A stretch of DNA of 64,000 bases, from NCBI RefSeq assembly GCF_014633365.1, contig NC_068345.1, forward strand, positions 15,012,058 through 15,076,057, read 5' to 3'. A program made the translations under genes and the position numbers. Shown piece by piece: positions 45,936-56,899 of the stretch (position 1 is the first letter of the stretch; each line of letters begins with the position of its first letter). The notes below the pieces were generated by a model. The model did not search any database and was not told the origin of the DNA. It was given only the letters and a program-made list of their open reading frames with translations. The stretch comes from Diospyros lotus. Lineage: Eukaryota; Streptophyta; Magnoliopsida; Ericales; Ebenaceae.

Positions 45936-46440
45936 ATGTTAACCACCTCTTTTATTCAACCCAGCCAAAGTTCCTTTGCATCACTTGTACCACTTGTAAA
46001 GAAGAAGGATGGTTCTTGGAGATTTTGTGTTGACTACCGTCAACTCAATTCTCATACCATAAAAAATAAATTCCCTATCCCACTCATTGATGACCTACTA
46101 GATGAGTTGGCCAAAGCCAAAGTATTTTCCAAACTAGACCTCAAATCCAAATATCATCAAATCCGGATGAAACCTATTGATATACCCAAAATAGCCTTTC
46201 GGACCCACCAAGGCTTGTATGAGTTTGTGGTTATGCCTTTTGGACTCACAAATGCTCCAGCCACTTTCTAGGTTCATGAACCAAATATTCACCCCATACC
46301 TTCGAAAATTCATCCTAGTCTTCTTTAATGATATCTTAATTTACAACCCAACCCTAGAACAACATATAACCCACCTTCGAACCGCATTTGAGGTCCTTAG
46401 ATGCAACCAATTGTATGCCAAGCTATCAAGTGTATCTTAG
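45936..46440 (+). pseudogene. Reverse transcriptase with altered catalytic site
   Basis: RT blocks [50 protein letters not shown] and [15 protein letters not shown] are present. The frame then stops (TAG near 46269). It continues in another frame with FILVFFNDILIYN, where the first catalytic Asp of FFDD is Asn. Both the stop and the substitution would abolish activity. Confidence 0.85.
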
Positions 46441-46479
46441 CCAAGGATGAGGTGGGGTATTTGGGGAATGTAATTACAG

Positions 46480-47180
46480 GTGGGGTGTAAAGACTGATCC
46501 CAACAAGGTCAAAACCATGGTGGAGTGGCCTAGACCTCAATCCGTGAAAGAGTTGAGGGGGTTTCTAGGACTAGTAGGGTATTACAGAAAGTTCATCTAA
46601 CATTATGGGGTTGTTAGTAAACCACTGACGGATCTTCTCAAGAAGGATGGCTTCCATTGGAACCCCCAAGCAGAGGCAGCCTTCTTGGCACTCAAGAAGG
46701 ACAAGACTCAGGCTCTTGTGTTGGCACTACTGGATTTTTCTAAGTAATTTGTGGTGGAGACGGATGCCTGTGATAAAGGAATAGGAGCAGTGCTAATGCA
46801 AGAAGGAAGGTCGATAACATACCTTAGCCAAGCCTTGGCTCCTAGGCACTTGGGGTGGAGTGTGTACGACAAGGAACTACTGGCAGTGCTCAAGGCAGTA
46901 GACAAATGGAGACATTAGTTAGAGGGAAACCATTTTGTGATCAAGACCGATCACGAGAGCATGAGGTTTTTATCTCAATAGAGGCTATAGTCTTAGCTAC
47001 AAAGGAAGGGGGTCTCCAAACTTATAAGGCTGGACTACACCATCCTTTACCGTAAGGGAAAGGAGAATGTAGTGGCTAATGCCTTATCCAAACAAGGAAA
47101 CATGGGGAGCGAGGGAAGTTGCCATGCCATCACAACTGTGGTACCTGAATGGGTGAAGGAGTTGGTGCAGAGCTATGACT
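46480..47180 (+). pseudogene. RNase H region of the intronic Ty3/gypsy element
   Basis: Translated pieces in two frames show [64 protein letters not shown] and RKGKENVVANALS, the expected order from the end of RT through RNase H. Several stops are present (for example near 46599 and 46747), so only short pieces are open. Confidence 0.7.
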
Positions 47181-47203
47181 AGATAACCTGGCTGAAAGAT
47201 CTT

Positions 47204-48562
47204 TTGCCCCAACTTGTTGCCCAACCAACTGGGAATCAAGGGTACTCTCTGTCTAATGGTTTGATCAAGTTTCAAGGGAGAATAATGGTGGGAGATGACA
47301 AGGGCTTGAAGGAGAGAATTCTAAAGTCCCTCCACTACTCACCACTAGGGGGGCACTCAGGGATACAGGTCACCCTCCACAAGGTGAGACAATTATTCTA
47401 TTGGCCAAAACAACAAAAGGATGTAGTAGAATTCATGATGGCCTGTGAGACATGTCAGAGGTGTAAACACGAGCGTCTTACCTTGGTCTACTGCAGCTTC
47501 TAGAGATTCCAGAACAAGCATGGGAAGAGATTTCAATAGATTTCGTGGAGGGCCTACCCAAATTAGAAGAAAGGGCTGTGATACTAGTGGTGGTGTACTA
47601 GCTGATCAAGTTCAGGCATTTCATCAGCCTCACATCCTTTTTCAACTCAGAAGATGGCAAGGGTGTTTTTAGACTCAGTGGTAAGGCTGCATGGTATTCC
47701 TAAACCCATTGTATCGGATAGGGACAAGATCTTTACCAGCAACTTTTGGTAGGAGTTGTTTAAGAGGCTGGGAGTGGGATTACACTTATCCACCGCCTAC
47801 CACGCTCAATCAAATGGACAAACCGAGAGGGTCAACCAGTGCTTGGAGGCTTGAATGTGTTTCACAAAGCCAAAGAGCTAGAACAAATAGTTGCCACTAG
47901 CTTAGTGGTGGTACAATTCATGCCACCACAGTGCAATCAAGAGAAGTCCATTTGAAGCTATGTTTGGATACAAGTCTCCTATCCTACCAACAATAGCCAG
48001 CTCTACCACGAGTCAAGCAACAGTGGAGCAGTACCTTTAGCAAAGGCAAGATATGTTAGCCACCCTCAAGAGAGAGTTGGCCACGGCACAGAACAGGATA
48101 AAGCAAGTGGCAGATAGAAGGAGTGAAAGGGCGTTCGAAGTGGGGGATAGGGTGTTCCTTAAGGTGAAGAGCTTCTTACAACCACCTTTCACTACTACAC
48201 TAATGTCCAAACTCAATCCCAAGTACTTTGGGCCTTATACCATTGAGTCCAAGGTGAGGAAAGTGGCCTTTAGATTGAAGTTGTCTGCCGGAGTGAACGT
48301 GCATCCAGTGTTCCACGTGTCGTTGCTCAAAAGATCCATCGAGCAGGAGGCTCCCACCAGCCAGCAATTGCCAGCCATGGAGGATGAACTAGAAGAGAAC
48401 CTAGAGCCTAGAGCTATCCTAGATAGAAGAGTGATCTATCAAGGGACCGTACCATTGACCCAAGTCCTGGTTAGGTGGTCACATCTGCAGCTCGACCACA
48501 CCACTTGGGAGTACTTGCCGAAGCTGCTGAAACAATTTCCAAAAGTTACGAGCTTACTCTAA
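47204..48562 (+). pseudogene. Integrase and chromodomain of the intronic Ty3/gypsy element
   Basis: 47204-47503 has the zinc-binding HHCC pattern (SLHYSPLGGHSG, then ACETCQRCKHE). Pieces around 47700-47840 carry VSDRDKIFTSNFW and the catalytic-Glu block NGQTERVNQ in different frames. 48053-48562 is open: FEVGDRVFLKV, LNPKYFGPYTIESKV and HPVFHVSLLKRS, then a chromodomain-like tail (ILDRRVIYQG, VRWSHLQLDHTTWEYLP). The last part is better kept than the core. A true start is not implied at 48053. Confidence 0.82.
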
Positions 48563-48601
48563 AATTCTTGAGGACAAGAATTGTTTTGAAGGGTGGGGGA
48601 G

Positions 48602-48897
48602 TGTCATGACCCGAGGGTCCATTTGTGATTTCTTTTAAAATTTCAAACGTAGGTGGGAGCCAACCGAATTGTTAGCATTACCGTTATACCCTCAGCAAGT
48701 TGTAACCGCAAGGTTAAGCCTATAAAAGGCTGAGTCATGAGGATGAGAATTCATTGATGAATGAGAATTGAATTCTTTCCCTCTCAAATTCTCTCTCTCC
48801 TTCCCTCCAAATTCTCTCTCTCTGCTCTTTCTTCTCCCTTTCTCTTTTCTTTCTTCTTAACGTCAACAAGCTCAAGTCTCACTCTCGAGACTTGACA
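48602..48897 (+). repeat. 3' LTR of the intronic Ty3/gypsy element
   Basis: This 296-bp LTR starts TGTCATGACCCGAGG and ends CTTGACA. It shows the uninterrupted form of the 5' LTR, which is split by a solo LTR. Confidence 0.87.
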
Positions 48898-49039
48898 ATC
48901 TAGTTCCATGTGATAAGAAAAGTCTTTTATATTATCCTAAAGTATTTTAGTTTTACTAGGAATTGTAGCAGATTATGTAATAAAACTAATGTGATATTAT
49001 ATTAACATAAAAACAACATATCAAGACTTAATCCTGGTA

Positions 49040-49500
49040 GGATCGTGTCAGGTCCTCAGATCTGACAAGATCAAATCTCTGCTAATTGAGAGAATTAGAG
49101 CAGAACTTAGGGAGAAATGTGAGGGAGATTTGGAGAAAGAGAGGAAAAAAAAAGTAAGTGAGAGAGAGAAAGCAAGATCGAGAGAGAGAAACAGAGAATT
49201 TTCTCAAAAAATGCTAAGATAATCTTTCATTCAGCTGGATTAGGTTTTTATACTAATCCAGGCAGTTTAGTTTGGCGCCAATAAGGCTGCAGATACAAAG
49301 TACGACTTTGAACAGCCTGTTACTGTACAACTGCTGTAACTACCATGCCCAAAATACCAAGAAACCCTTATACAAACATTATTAGGTTCCTGACAGATCG
49401 GTTACATGGAGTTAGCTCATCAATCATCTCTATCTATGACCAGATCATTTGTAAGGCCAGTATAACACATACCATACCTAAAAGTTCTCCAACAAGTTTT
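49040..49500 (-). mobile_element. LTR-like remnant in the large intron
   Basis: The segment begins near TGTCAGGTCCTC and ends near GTTCTCCAACA. It holds a purine-rich leader-like stretch on its left and a reverse TATA-like TTTTTATACTAATCC (49237-49250). This layout fits an LTR read on the - strand. Target duplications were not found and no internal region is attached, so the boundaries are approximate. Confidence 0.35.
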
Positions 49501-49609
49501 TCTTGATCTTTCTCCACCTCTTTTGCTCAAAACTTCTTAGAAGTCTTATCTTACTAAAAACCTATAAAAATGAATTACTCATATAATTCAAAACTGCAGT
49601 TTTCAGAAT

Positions 49610-50390
49610 GAATAAAAGTGGATATTTGGAAGTGCTTGAGCTTGATCTCTCTTCCCTCCCCTCTTCTTCCTGTTATAGTTTCTCGCATTATTTCCCATAT
49701 CTTTTCTGGGATTCTTCTTGTCGCGCTCCATCCCCTTTGTTTTCTCTCCTCTTGTTCTCCTCATCACCTCCTCTCATTGTTTCTCTTTTATTTCTTCCTC
49801 TTCTTTTTTGGAACTTCTTCTCTTTTTCTTTCCAGATTAAATATTTATTTTTATCCTTCCAGATTCCTGTTCTTTCTTCTTCCCCTCTTCTTATAATCTT
49901 CTCTTATTATTCTGCTGCTACTACTGCATATGCTTCTTGCTCCTGCTTCAGATCTACCCTTTATTTTGCTGGATCCTTTCTTCTTCTCCTCTATTTTGCT
50001 GCATATGCTCCTTCCTCTCTTCTTTTAAACTTCTCTTATTATTCTGCTGCTACTACTCCATATGCTTCTTCCTCCTACTTCAGATCTAGCCTTTATTTTG
50101 CTGGATCTTTTCTTCTTCTCCTACTCTTACTTCTTCTAATATTTATTTCTGTAGCGCTTGCTGCTGCTACTTCTTTTCCTATAGCTACTTTGTCTTTAGG
50201 GCTGTGTCTTTCAAGATACATCAGCAACATCATAAGATCATTAATATTCATACTGGAAACAGTTATAGAGATAGCATTCCTGCATGCAGCTGACTGGCAT
50301 GGAGTCACAACCGTCCAGAATTTTTGGGTTTTTGTAACTTCTGAAATCCTGGGAAAATTTGTAACTTATCGAACTATGAGGGAAAAAGTG
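49610..50390. repeat. Pyrimidine-rich stretch with a 131-bp tandem duplication
   Basis: A unit from about 49899 (TTCTCTTATTATTCTGCTGC) recurs at about 50030 with few changes. The surrounding 500 bases are CT-rich on the + strand. This produces a 261-codon open frame (49608-50393) of Ser, Leu and Phe. I judge it to be a by-product of composition, though I cannot exclude that it is transcribed. Confidence 0.55.
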
Positions 50391-50842
50391 TGATAAGAAA
50401 ACATTTAGGGGACCCATACACTATTTACCGCTCGCTGTATACCGGACCTGCAGGGATAACCTTGTGACGTTCAAGCTAGGTCATGGAAGCGGCGTCTGAC
50501 AAGGCGTCAATCACGGCAACCACACTGAAAATTCAGTGTCACTAACTCCCAAAGCCCGCAGCAGCAGAAGCCGGATCAAAATGCTCCAGTTGCTAGGGTT
50601 CCAAATTGTTTTAACTCCAAGTAAACTAATTCCCCTTCCCATCCCACAGACAAACAGTAAAAACTATAACCAAATTACCAAATTCCAGCAGAAATAGAGA
50701 ATGAATTAGAGAAGCACCGAGAAAACCCTAGGTTTTGGTTCACCCTAGATCACGGGTAACGACAAATGGAAACAAGAAGAAGGGTGAAGTGCGTGTGTGT
50801 GCGCGCGCGCGCATGTGTGAGAGAGAGAGAGAGAGAGAGTAC

Positions 50843-50914
50843 CTGAGGTGCTTGAATGGAGGATACGAGGTCTCGAATGAAATGAGAAGAAGGCGTCGAC
50901 CGTGGATTTCGCAT
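50843..50914 (-). CDS. Probable first coding exon of the - strand gene
   Basis: On the - strand an ATG at 50914 opens 24 codons (MRNPRSTPSSHFIRDLVSSI, then QAPQ). It ends at CCTCAG|GTACTCTC, a good 5' splice site in phase 0. The region before it is relatively GC-rich and holds an E2F-like motif. The next exon on this strand that I can support is at 39419, across an intron filled with retrotransposons. Joining the two is an inference: at least one exon may be missing between them, and this exon could belong to a separate transcript. Confidence 0.5.
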
Positions 50915-50974
50915 CTTGCCGCCTTCTCGTCGTCGGTACTGTAAGATTGAGATTGTACGTAGGGAGCTCTTAAT

Positions 50975-50982
50975 TTTGGCGC
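50975..50982. promoter_or_regulatory. E2F-like motif upstream of the probable first exon
   Basis: TTTGGCGC fits the plant E2F consensus WTTSSCSS and lies about 60 bases before the ATG at 50914. One match to an 8-base degenerate motif can occur by chance. Confidence 0.3.
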
Positions 50983-52464
50983 CTAAACAGAAGAAGAGCG
51001 CCTTCTACGCGTTCGATTAGTCAGCCTGTCCTATGTGCACAAATTGCATGCACACTCCAATACATATTTATATAATAAAATAGGACGATTTTTTAAAATA
51101 TCTCATATACATTTTGACCATATACTTGAGAAGAATTTTGAATGTTGATCAACTATTGAGATTAAATATCAACATATTTTTCCCTCCTAAAACCATCATA
51201 TCCTTTCTCACTACCTCTCTCTCTCTCCTTCCATCTCTCATAGACTCACCCACCCGCCCACTTCCTCATTGATTGTCTCTCTACCCCATCCATGCCATCA
51301 CCCCCTCCCAACACACATACATATATACACACACGTATGCATATATATGTATACACACAGTCAAATACACATATACACGCACACATACCTACCCACCCAC
51401 AATGGTCGATCGTCTCTCTCTCTCTTTCTCTCTATATATAGATCTATACAGAGAGCAAGCAGTGCGCGAGGGAGTTGAAGGTCAAATAGTGGGCATTGGG
51501 GCTGATTGGAGCAGTGATGGAACTTGAAGCAACAAGTGGACAAAAGTAGGCTCACGGTGGAGAGCTGATACAGCGGCTGGGTGTGGCGATCGGAGGTGCA
51601 GTCGATAGCGATTGAATGTGGCGACGTTTGGCGGCCAGTAATAGGGTTGAACGATGATGGCGATAGATATGTGCAGGTAAAGACGTGGGAGTTAGCCCGC
51701 AGTGACGAAAGACTAATGGCGGGAGTGGCGCACCAATCGAGGATGATTGGCGAGGAAGGCATTCATCGCAATAGCAACCGACGTAAGCCAGGCCAGATGG
51801 TGGGCGATGCTGTGCACGAGCGGTGGTTGTGCGTTGCAAGAAAAAAAAGCGGGAGGAAAAAGATAAAGGGAAAAAGAAGAAAAAATAAATAAATATTAAA
51901 AAATAGGAAAAATGGAGAAAAATGTCAAAAAAATTGAGAAAAATTTTAAAAATCAATTTGGGTCTCGAGCAACGTGCTAAAGGCTTGAAAATAGGGGACC
52001 CTTAGAGCTCCCGGTGGCGGTTGGGACTCTAAAATTTCTTAAAATTTTTTATTTTTTATTTTTTTAAATTAATATATAATTTTTAAAATTTTAAATATAA
52101 ATACTTAATTTTATTTGAAATTTTTTAAATAAAAAACAACAAAGTGTAATTTTTTTATACCAACGTTAGGGATACTTTTTAAATTTTTGTAAATTTTAAT
52201 TTTTAAAGCATTTAATAATTAGTTTTTTAATATTATAAATATCAATAGTGTAAGTCTTTGAAATATCATGTAAGTTTTAATATTTAATTTTTTAAATTTT
52301 GTAAATAAAAAAGCACTAACCATATAAGTTTTAATGTATAAGAATTTGACATGGATGATTCAATTCTAAAATAAATAAAAAACTCTTTTTTAAATCATTA
52401 ATGATCAAATGCTATTTTTAGTATAAAACTTTACTCAAAGTAGGAAGCTTAATTCAAAATTTAA
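50983..52464. other. Intergenic, with microsatellites
   Basis: CA/TA repeats (51308-51380), CT repeats (51412-51434) and a purine-rich segment (51835-51920) are seen. The frames at 51361-51956 overlap on both strands and have no recognised motif. From 52025 the DNA is very AT-rich. No gene is supported. Confidence 0.45.
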
Positions 52465-52466
52465 GG

Positions 52467-53379
52467 CTATGTTCTATTTGTTTTTCAATTTTTAATTTTG
52501 AGTTTTGAATTCATTTTCACTTTTATGTTTTGAGGTCTATTTTTAGAAAATTAAAAACGTGTTCTCTTTATCATTTTGAAAAACTATTTCTCAAAACAAA
52601 AAATTAGAAAATGTATTCTTTTTGAAATTTTGAAAATAAATTTCTAATGATATTTTATTCAATAAATTTGATTATTCAGTAAATTATAAATATTTAATTT
52701 TAATATATTATTAAAAATATATATACATTTTAAAATTAATGAATTTTGTAATATTTTTTCTTATTACAATAATAAAATATGAATAAATAAATGTGTTTTG
52801 AGTTTAGAGTTTGTTTTGGATAAAAATACTCTAAACAACTTTTTGTTATTTTGAATTTTATTTATAATTTTTTTTTTTTGTTAATGATGATACTGGACCG
52901 ATCACCGAGGTCTGCCTCGAAGCAAGTACCTGCAAAGGCGGGGCCTTTAATCCCCCGGGAGAACTCCGACGCTCAAGTCAGTAGAAGAAGAATATCCAAA
53001 ATGGAAAATCACACCGTAGTCAGATCCCCCATACCTGTAGAAGTTGACTGCTATTTAAAGATGGCGTAGAGTATACCCTGAAGAGATAAGATAACCTCTG
53101 AATAATGGAGATAATCTCGGTTGACCAAGTCAATCTCGTTCAAAATCAAATATGGACTGAAGATCTAGATGACACTTGGCGCTTCCTGAGAGTGTCACGT
53201 GGCAGCACCGGGTTGGTATACTCCGAGGGTAGTATAGTAATTTTGCCCTTAGTGAAATATCCCCTCATCAGTTTTCAAAAATACATTTTTAAAAACAGTA
53301 AAAAGAACACGTTTTCATTATTTTAGAAAATCGAAAACTAAAAATGACTTGAAAACAGTAAAGAAAACGCAACCTAATA
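52467..53379. mobile_element. MITE-like element with long, imperfect inverted arms
   Basis: The left arm starts GGCTATGTTCTATTTG. The right arm, in reverse complement, starts GGTTGCGTTTTCTTTAC. Both then run through related AT-rich sequence, including AAACGTGTTCT in each arm (52556 on, and reversed near 53305-53315). The two arms are separated by a solo-LTR-like insertion. No clear target duplication was found. Confidence 0.5.
52885..53270 (+). mobile_element. Probable solo LTR inside the MITE-like element
   Basis: This 386-bp island of balanced composition begins TGATGATACTGG and ends CCCCTCATCA, ends of the TG...CA type. It holds GACGCTCAAGTCAGTA (52969-52984), a motif I associate with plant gypsy LTRs, and a TATA-like CTATTTAAAG (53051-53060). 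The flanks GTTAA and GTTTT match at only three of five positions. Confidence 0.5.
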
Positions 53380-53589
53380 TTTTTATGTTTAAGTGCTAAA
53401 TTTTTTAGACTTCAAGAAATATGAAATTGTTAATCTATCCTATTGAGTTACTTAAATATGCAAAAATTCAAAAATAATTCATTTTTTTAATTTTTATTTT
53501 ATTAATTCTATTTTTTATCTTAGTTCATTTTTCTTTTATATTTGAAGATGTCGTAAAATCATCTCTAACAAATTTTCGCAAATAAAAAT

Positions 53590-56500
53590 TTATTGAAAAT
53601 AGATATGACTCTATCCTCATCTTCTAATAAGCAAAATTCATGTCATTAAAGAATGATGGTATAGAGGGTGAAGCTCTTTCGGCTATGGCTTGGTTATAGA
53701 ATGAGGTCATCTAGATCTCTTCTAAGTTGAGGTATAAACTAAGAGTTCAACTATTTTAGAAGGCTGCTTTGATACCAATTGTAGGTCCCTTAGGATATGA
53801 CCATTCAAGAAGGGGGTGAATTGAGTGTTAAATTTGTTAGCAATTTACTTAATTAAAATTCTTGTTATTTAATTTTAAACAAATCAAGCTTTTGTAACTA
53901 TGTACATTGAAAACACTTTTTTTTGTTAATCATCAAAACTTAATTAATATGAGCAAGATAGTTCAACATTCTCCCCCTTTTCGACGATGACGAAAAAAAA
54001 CATGACTTTTGATATGATTAAAAATATTTTGAACTCCCCTTAATTTTATACTAGAAGCTCCATTTCAAAAATACTAATTGCATAAGTAAAAGTGTTTTGG
54101 ATATAACTTAATAGATAAAATATTTTTTAAAAGTTTTAAAGACCAAACTTGATTATCATACCTGATTGCCTAGCTCTAATACATACAATTTCCTCACATA
54201 CAAAATCTCTCATTATCTTGTACATAAAAAATTTCTCATACATTATTCTCCCCATAAACAAAATATATTACAACTCTCTTGAATAAGATCTCTCTCTCTC
54301 TCTCTCATCTCATAAAATCCCATTCTTGTCCCCATTTTTGTCATAATCAAAAGAGACTTTATTAGCAAATAGAATAAAGACATAAAAAATATAATTCATG
54401 AGAGAAAGTGACCAAGCATAATCCATAAAAACATAAGCATGATGGATGATGAATAGAATGTACTGAATATTTAAAAGTAACATTAAGCACTAGAAACAAT
54501 ATGTCATAACCGTTATGAAAAAATTACTGCATGAGATGAAATGTGAAAGGATTTTGAAATTATGATGCAGTAAAAGCTATTTGAAAATAGGAATTTTCAA
54601 CCAAAAAAAAAATGTGACAAACAATAATTTATACAGATGTATCGTATAAGAATTTTTGTAAAAATATTTTGGATTACGAACATAAAGCACCAAAGGTCAA
54701 AATTGTTCTCTTATAAATATTTGAGTAATGACTATATTTTTTTAAATTAGGAGCCAATTACTCAACTAAAGGATATTTGAAATTTTGTTAACAAAAGAAT
54801 ACTCAATTGAAAATATTCCTTACTTGATTGTTTTTAGAAAATAAAGAGTTTCTACAATTTACTCTAGTAGAAGAATCTTAATAGTCGATTGAAAACAATT
54901 TACCTAAAACACATTGTCAACTGTTTTGAAAACCATACAAGGCTATATCTTTTGGTTACAAGTATTGCCTTATTTCTTATAATATTTTCATTTTCATCTA
55001 ATTTATTCTTGAATACACATTTGGTTCTTATTATGGATTTTTCTTTAGGTTTAGGAACTAATTTGCAAACTTCATTTCTTTTAAATTGATCTAATTCTTC
55101 TTGCATAACCTTGATCCAAAATTCATTCTCTAAGGCTTGATCTATGCAAGTTGGTTCAACATTTGATATGAAGGCCACATTGTTACGATATTAATGTAAG
55201 GGTGCTCTAGTCTTCACACCTTGGCTTGGTTCCCTAATTTGATCCATAGAATGATGTTGTGAAAATTTATAACTCTTGGAAACATTACCTAAATCATCCT
55301 AATCTAAAGGTTTCTTTTGAGGTTGTTTTAACTTCTTAATCTCTTTAGATGAATCTATTAACATCTCATCTTCATCTTTATTATTTCTCTTAGCCTTAAT
55401 ATTCATTGAAAATAGATATAACTCCATTATCATCTTCCAATAGGAAAAATTCGTGCCATCAAAGAATGAGGGTCTAAAGGGTCATGGTCATTCAGCTATG
55501 GTTTGGTTATAAAATGATGCCATCTAGATCTCTTATAAGTTGAAGGTTAAGATTAAGGGTTTAACTATTTTAAAAGTCGGCTCTGATACTAATTGTAGAT
55601 CCCTTAGGGAATGGTCTCTCAAGAAGGGGGTGAATTGAGTGACTAATTTTTTTTCTAATTTTAATGAATATTATTGATTAATGATTTGACTAAAGAATAT
55701 ATGTTTGTATAGTGTTTGAGATTAATGATAAAAACAAGCCACAATGTATAGCAAGAATAAATAAATTGAGGCACGAGACAATATATAGTGATTCGGTATC
55801 TTCACACACACTTACTCCACTCTCCCAAGGTATTAACCACCATTGAGTTTCTACTAATCTCACCAAGGTTTTATCCCTATCTCACATTGGAAATTAGATG
55901 TACTTAGATTTCAATGGCTCCAGATAACCACTAAAGTTTCCACATTAGCTCACATTGAAAATTAGACACACCCGTAGATTTTCTATGGTTCTAGGTAACC
56001 GCCAAGATTTCCTCCCTACCTCACCTTGAAGACTAAATACACACCTAGATTTTTAATGGCTCTAGAAAACCAATACAATCCACAATAAAAGTTTATATGA
56101 ATATAAACTTTGTCCACACTTGAACACAAATAAATCAACTATTAAGAACAAATATACAAGTTAATGAAATATTAATAAATAAATCAATAACCTCTATTCG
56201 GATGGAGAAGATTTGATTCGGCTTCGTGATTTTTTTTTCTCGACTTGCCTTGCTATTTTTTGATGGATGTGCAATGTAGCTTCAAGAGCCTCTAATTGCT
56301 TGAAATTTTGTTTGAGAACGTTTGAGAATTTTCAAGTGTTTTAAATATGCAATATGTGCAATGGATGATCTTTAAAATGAGCTTGGGGGCATTTATAGGC
56401 ATTTGCTGAAAAACACTATAGTTTACTGTAACCAACTGCCAAATTCACTGTAACCAACGGTCAAATTTACTGTAGCAACGGTAATATTATTATAATGATA

Positions 56501-56745
56501 GTAAAATCACTGTAGCAATGGTAAATTACTGTAGCATTTTGAAAATATATTTTTATATAAAATTTTTATGCAGCCAAATAATTTTAATGAAAAATAATAT
56601 TTTCTTAAATACATATACAAAGAAAAAACATTTATAAATTAATCAAAAATAATTTAGAACTACAATTTGTATATTTATTCATAATATCAGTTTTATTAAT
56701 TATCAAAACTTAATTTGAACTTGTATAGAACAAGTTAACTCAACA
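53590..56745 (-). mobile_element. Rearranged copia element: internal, LTR, internal, LTR
   Basis: An LTR at 53780-53968 (189 bp, internally deleted) and one at 55594-56745 (1152 bp) share TGTAGGTCCC or TGTAGATCCC starts and AGTTCAACA or ACTCAACA ends. Each is preceded on the left by related internal sequence (53590-53779 and 55400-55593) carrying a reversed primer site (TGGTATCAAAG in the first). The first LTR is followed by TTCTCCCCCTTTT, a reversed purine tract. So one LTR serves two internal regions, as after unequal recombination. Confidence 0.65.
54900..55178 (-). pseudogene. Start of a copia reverse transcriptase
   Basis: The frame reads NVEPTCIDQALENEFWIKVM, QEELDQFKRNEVCKLVPKP, TKCVFKNKLDENENIIRNK and AILVTKRYS, the N-terminal part of copia RT. 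The wording suggests a SIRE/Maximus-type lineage. It stops before the catalytic YVDD. It lies in the correct order between the two LTRs of this rearranged element. Confidence 0.8.
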
Positions 56746-56899
56746 CCATGCCCTTCCAATTTGATGCCGCGTGTACAACACTAACTTTGACAAGGGTGAT
56801 GGTGAGAGTCAACTAGTAGCTTCAGGCTATCGATTGGCTGAAAGGAACAGTTGACTTTGTTGTTATTTCTAGAAGAAACTGTTATCCAATTTACTAAAA

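Larger units (their letters stand above)
40258..48897 (+). mobile_element. Degenerate chromodomain Ty3/gypsy element in an intron, carrying two insertions
   Basis: The 5' LTR (40258-40429 plus 43051-43190) and 3' LTR (48602-48897) start TGTCATGACCC and end ACTTGACA. Flanks are GTCTA (40253-40257) and ATCTA (48898-48902), a 5-bp duplication with one change. The primer site, TTGATATCAGAGCC, begins near 43193. A purine tract (TTTTGAAGGGTGGGGGAG) precedes the 3' LTR. Its gag and pol are of the same lineage as the - strand element at 14014. A solo LTR sits in its 5' LTR and a TIR element in its gag. It runs opposite to the host gene whose intron it occupies. Confidence 0.88.

Noticed and set aside
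50455..50535. Possible second exon of the - strand gene (reading VVAVIDALSDAAS)
   Set aside because: It needs a phase that does not fit the exon ending at 50843, and it contains an in-frame TAG.
51361..51956. Overlapping frames of 103-134 codons on both strands
   Set aside because: No motif, no splice context, and they overlap microsatellites. Codon patterns do not favour any one of them.
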